Source: Trachelipus rathkii
Taxonomy: Eukaryota > Arthropoda > Malacostraca > Isopoda > Trachelipodidae
Length of the DNA: 10,000 nucleotides
Assembly: GCA_015478945.1 (NCBI GenBank)
Contig: JABUQX010027612.1
Span: 1-10,000, forward strand
Direction of reading: 5' to 3'
Below the pieces are notes generated by a model. That model made no database searches. It was not told the DNA's origin and saw only the letters and a program-made list of their open reading frames with translations. Positions 7,251 to 10,000 of this stretch are shown here, piece by piece (the first letter of the stretch is position 1; each line of letters begins with the position of its first letter). The position numbers and the translations under genes are program-made.

Positions 7251-7256
7251 AATAAA
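7251..7256 (+). promoter_or_regulatory. AATAAA poly(A) signal candidate
   Basis: The hexamer lies 160 bases after the stop codon at 7089-7091. In AT-rich DNA such hexamers are common, so it supports the exon above only weakly. Confidence 0.3.
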
Positions 7257-7427
7257 GACGTGGTTTGCTGATTGAATGAAAGTTCAGTGCCTGTAGAGAA
7301 AAATCGCTATTGAACAAATATAAGTCAAAGCTTCGTCTGTCCAACCTGTTGATAATACTTTAGAATATAAATTTTCCTTTATTCCCTTTGCTAAAAATAC
7401 AAAAAAAAATATACTTTGAAAAACAAT

Positions 7428-7724
7428 TCAGTAAATAACCTGGATATATGTTAGACGATAACCTATTATCACATTCAGCTCCGTACCTACACTGTGAATC
7501 AAGATTGCCGTGTCAAGTGGCAAGTTGATTTGCGACCAAAATAGAAAATCTGGTTTCTTTTGATAGTTCCGTTCGCTGTTAATACCAAATACGTCATGAC
7601 TAGCTATAAAGTTGCTTTGTTGACAGGGACTGGAACTCAGCCAATAAGTAAAGGAATTGTTTAAATGTTTTAAAGACGTAAATTTGTTTCCGTCCATTGA
7701 CTTAGGAAATAGAAAGAAAATCAA
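7428..7724 (-). CDS. 98-codon open frame, possible exon, minus strand
   Basis: This is one of the longest open frames in the window. Read from 7724 down to 7428 it gives a mixed, soluble-looking sequence with motifs such as SSPCQQSNFIASHDVFGI and PDFLFWSQINLPLDTAILIH, and one cysteine. A T/C-rich tract (TTTTCTTTCTATTTCC) just inside the 5' end leads to an AAG, a poor acceptor, before an SMDGNKF segment. A CAG/GTTATT near 7440 could serve as a donor. No family was recognised. A frame of this length is at the edge of chance in this composition, so it is listed as a candidate only. Confidence 0.22.
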   Translation of the reverse strand: MIFFLFPKSMDGNKFTSLKHLNNSFTYWLSSSPCQQSNFIASHDVFGINSERNYQKKPDFLFWSQINLPLDTAILIHSVGTELNVIIGYRLTYIQVIY

Positions 7725-8990
7725 GGATTAACATCGTAATCACATTTAATACCCGTTGAATCATTAATAGAAAATGAATTGTTTTCCTAAAACTAATTAT
7801 ATCACAAATAACCAATCGTGTTTTGTTTAAGCTAACCTCAGAATCTACCTGAATTAATCACGTGTTAGTAGCTGTTTGCCTTGAAAAGAAAAGGGGCTGA
7901 TGCCTATATTGCTTACATATGAGTTAGTACAGAATAGATATAAATGTGCAAAAAAGAACCAATATCAATAGAATACCAAAGACCTTAACTCCCCATTATC
8001 TCATATTTGGAATTAATTTCCTTTCCCATGTGCTCTAACATGAAAGGATTTTATGTGGTATATTATATCTTATAATATATTACGAAATAAAAAATGCTCG
8101 GCAATAAAATATCTATTATGGCATATCTCTTATCATTCCTTTTTCTATCTCTTTCCCGGCCATCTCTAGCCATCTTCTGGGTTTGGGAATCCGCAGGGAT
8201 GGACTTGGGATAATAAATACAATCAAATACTGAAATGCACTATTACATGCCTAAAGAATAATAATTGTTTAATATAGGCGCCCTGCATATTATTAATAGT
8301 CATTGACTGAATGACTCTTATCGCTTAGTTAGAAAAATATGGTAATGTGTTACAGATTACTTATGTGTCTAGTATCTTTATAGCCTAATTTGAATTAATA
8401 TTAAAATAGATATTTAAAATTTATGAAATTTAAAAAATTTAAGCTATTTACATTACTTAATATATATTTTAATCAAGAGAAGTTCTTGCCAGATGCAGAT
8501 TATTGACATAATTAAAACCTGACTAATCGCAGTTAAGTTTTCAGATACAATTGTGGGTGGTTGACCTAGGTTCCTCATTTGATCACCATCCGCCCGCCAT
8601 ATAGAACAGTAGACTTGTGATTTTTTTTTGATTAAGAAGTCCATGATATCGATTGTATGACTTTTTCAGTGGTAAAACTTTATGTGAAATCGCTTGTCCT
8701 TGTGAAATAAAATTGTAAAAGAAAAAGAAAACATAATATTGAACACCATTGTTCCGTAAAGGTGTTATGCGATTTTTCACTAATATTTTTAGATAAACTT
8801 TTACTAACGGTGCACATTATGGCCAATAACAAAATATTTGTGTCCCCTTTTTAGTTCCCATACTTGGATACTGCATAGTTTCAATTCGTTCGAGAACTTT
8901 TACGAACCTTTCACTATTTCGGAACTCTTCCCTTGGTTAGTTGAAAAAAAATAAAAAATTTTACATTTTTCAATTCGGAAAACACTTAAA
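7725..8990. other. AT-rich region without a confident gene
   Basis: The stretch holds (TA)-rich patches near 8058-8085 and 8395-8450 and a T9 run at 8621-8629. Minus-strand frames of 63 and 65 codons (8453-8644 and 8583-8780) overlap and are dominated by low-complexity Phe, Lys and Ile, so they are not called. A modestly GC-richer patch at 8150-8210 has no recognisable content. Confidence 0.55.
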
Positions 8991-9000
8991 AAAATCCAAG

Positions 9001-9040
9001 GTGGGAGTTTGATTTAGTGGGGGAGGATATAAGGGAGGTG
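9001..9040 (+). repeat. G-rich dispersed repeat, copy 2
   Basis: This aligns with 4082-4122 at about 34 of 41 positions, in direct orientation and 4.9 kb apart. The core GGGGGAGGAT and the flanking GATTTAG are shared. It is followed directly by a T-rich tract (9041-9080), unlike copy 1. One frame reads DLVGEDIREV. Confidence 0.75.
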
Positions 9041-9289
9041 ATATTTTTTCTCTTCTTTTTTGTTTTTGTTTGGTTTTTTTAAGTGTTTTGGAGTGCAGTT
9101 ATACTTTGTATTTGTTATTACCAAGTCATTACCATCCATCTTCATGCACTATTTGTTTTATTTATGGAAAGAGTTAAAATAATAGATGGTTTTTACTAAT
9201 ATATATTAAATCTATATTCCAGCCTTAGTTTCTTAGTTTGTTATAGCTCCTGATATTCATGATTAATGATAAACTTATGTTTCATTTAT

Positions 9290-9321
9290 AATATGATGAT
9301 GATTTTTAATATGATGATGAT
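9290..9321. repeat. Duplicated AATATGATGATGAT block
   Basis: The 14-base block at 9290-9303 is repeated exactly at 9308-9321, separated by TTTT. Each contains three GAT triplets. Confidence 0.9.
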
Positions 9322-9510
9322 AAATATGACTGTGTCCCCATTCCACGTAATTGTTTATATTGGACACCATTACCATTCCTATTGAGCTCCCATGCTCCTG
9401 TTGTTACCGATGATTCCTGTATAAATATACAAGGACTCCTCAGGTTAGTGATTAAACCTAATTAAATTTAAGTTCATAATAAATGCATGGCTGGTTAAAA
9501 ATTGCTTTCT

Positions 9511-9532
9511 ATTATATATATATTATATATAA
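9511..9532. repeat. TA-rich simple repeat
   Basis: Two TATATAT-type runs are joined by a TT, making a near-palindromic AT-only stretch. Confidence 0.85.
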
Positions 9533-9596
9533 ATGCTTAAACGCTTTTAACTCAATACTTAAAGAATAATTTAAGCTAAAAGTTTCCCATATCCAG

Positions 9597-9958
9597 TTGC
9601 TGCCGCTCATGCTATTTCGATCCCAATGTCAATCCTGCAGTCCTTTGTCTAGAAGAACCCCTCCCAGTACGGCTTACCAGTCCAGGGTAAGTTCTACTAA
9701 AAATGAAAGTTAAAATTAATAATATTAAGTTTATAAAATGTTGAATAAAATATCTAATTAAAAATAATAAAAAATGAAAACTGGTGAAATCATGACTCAC
9801 ACTGTGTTTTATGTTTTCCCCAGGGTTCTATTTCTTGGCAGAAATACTTATCAATTTCCTGGAGAGATTCTCTATTCTTTGACATAATTTCATATTCTAT
9901 TTCATGGTTTCATTGGACGAAACCTCCTGTATTGCTCATGGTGGAATTGGAAGGCTAT
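9597..9958 (+). CDS. Possible two-exon gene fragment with a short intron, unidentified
   Basis: Two open segments, 9597-9686 (90 bases) and 9824-9958, flank an intron-like stretch with the best splice signals in the window: AGG/GTAAGT at 9687 and a T-rich tract ending in TTTTCCCCAG at 9823. The first segment is also preceded by a CATATCCAG acceptor-like site at 9596. Joined in phase 0 the frame stays open for 75 codons up to a TGA at 9959-9961 and ends in WTKPPVLLMVELEGY. A second frame reads CYFDPNVNPAVLCLEE in the first segment and stops at 9885-9887 in the second. The two frames cannot both be real and neither gave a recognisable family. The first segment is GC-richer than its flanks while the intron is AT-rich, as in real genes of AT-rich animals. 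Upstream exons were not found. Confidence 0.33.
9687..9823 (+). other. Candidate GT-AG intron, 137 bases
   Basis: It begins GTAAGTTCTA and ends TGTTTTATGTTTTCCCCAG. The interior is strongly AT-rich and contains TCTAATTA and GACTCAC stretches that could serve as branch sites. Both ends are close to consensus. Confidence 0.45.
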
Positions 9959-10000
9959 TGAAGAATCTTCTCTTTTTATGAGTCCCAGATATCATTATTG

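Larger units (their letters stand above)
9041..9590. other. T-rich tract, then AT-rich sequence without a gene
   Basis: A T/C-rich tract with several T5 to T7 runs fills 9041-9080. After it come AT-rich sequence, a GAT trinucleotide repeat pair (9290-9321) and a TA-rich stretch (9511-9532). No coding frame of note was seen. Confidence 0.55.

Noticed and set aside
8453..8780. Two overlapping minus-strand frames of 63 and 65 codons
   Set aside because: They are low-complexity (Phe, Lys and Ile runs from T-rich and A-rich tracts) and have no splice or start context.
9612..9800. 62-codon minus-strand frame
   Set aside because: It lies antisense across the candidate plus-strand exon and intron; the N-terminal half is AT-rich intron antisense.
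3875..9993. Repeat pair ATGAGTCCCxGATATC at 3875-3890 and 9978-9993
   Set aside because: Fifteen of 16 bases match, but the similarity does not extend on either side, and one such pair is expected by chance in 10 kb.
1..10000. CRISPR array, bacterial operon or defence system
   Set aside because: No evenly spaced identical repeats with unique spacers, no ribosome-binding sites and no dense coding; the window is eukaryotic in character.

Overview
The window is AT-rich eukaryotic DNA, most likely from an animal nuclear genome. It has no dense coding, no bacterial gene spacing and no ribosome-binding sites. Long AT-rich stretches with microsatellites are interrupted by short GC-richer islands, and a decayed Ty3/Gypsy retrotransposon lies at the left edge. 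The texture fits a flatworm such as a blood fluke, but that placement is an inference from style only; no single-copy gene in the window can be named.

Layout. Positions 1 to about 1430 hold the relic of a Ty3/Gypsy pol gene on the + strand. The sequence before the reverse transcriptase, the reverse transcriptase, RNase H and the tether before integrase can be followed in order, but only by switching frames many times and passing stops. From about 1430 to 3000 the DNA is AT-rich with microsatellites and no confident gene. From 3000 to 4240 lie several GC-richer islands. The best, on the minus strand (3913 down to 3695), is a 72-codon open stretch that starts at a good splice acceptor. A degenerate tandem repeat with a 59-base spacing (3350-3560) separates two of the islands. 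A 54-codon plus-strand reading frame (3988-4152) contains one copy of a G-rich repeat whose second copy is at 9001-9040.

From 4240 to 5400 nothing firm is seen. At 5640-5656 there is a near-perfect copy of a primer binding site complementary to the 3' end of tRNA-Lys, with a poly(A) signal just upstream. This looks like the leader of a second, otherwise unrecognised LTR element. From 6600 to 7260 a possible two-exon gene end lies on the + strand, with an AATAAA downstream. From 7260 to 9590 the DNA is AT-rich apart from one 98-codon minus-strand frame and the second G-rich repeat copy. At the right edge, 9597-9958, a consensus intron separates two open segments.

Only the Gypsy relic, the repeats and (somewhat less surely) the primer binding site are well supported. 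The exon calls rest on open frames plus splice-like sequences, and no protein family was recognised in any of them. In this composition open frames of 40 to 100 codons can arise by chance. No new molecular system can be claimed from this window.
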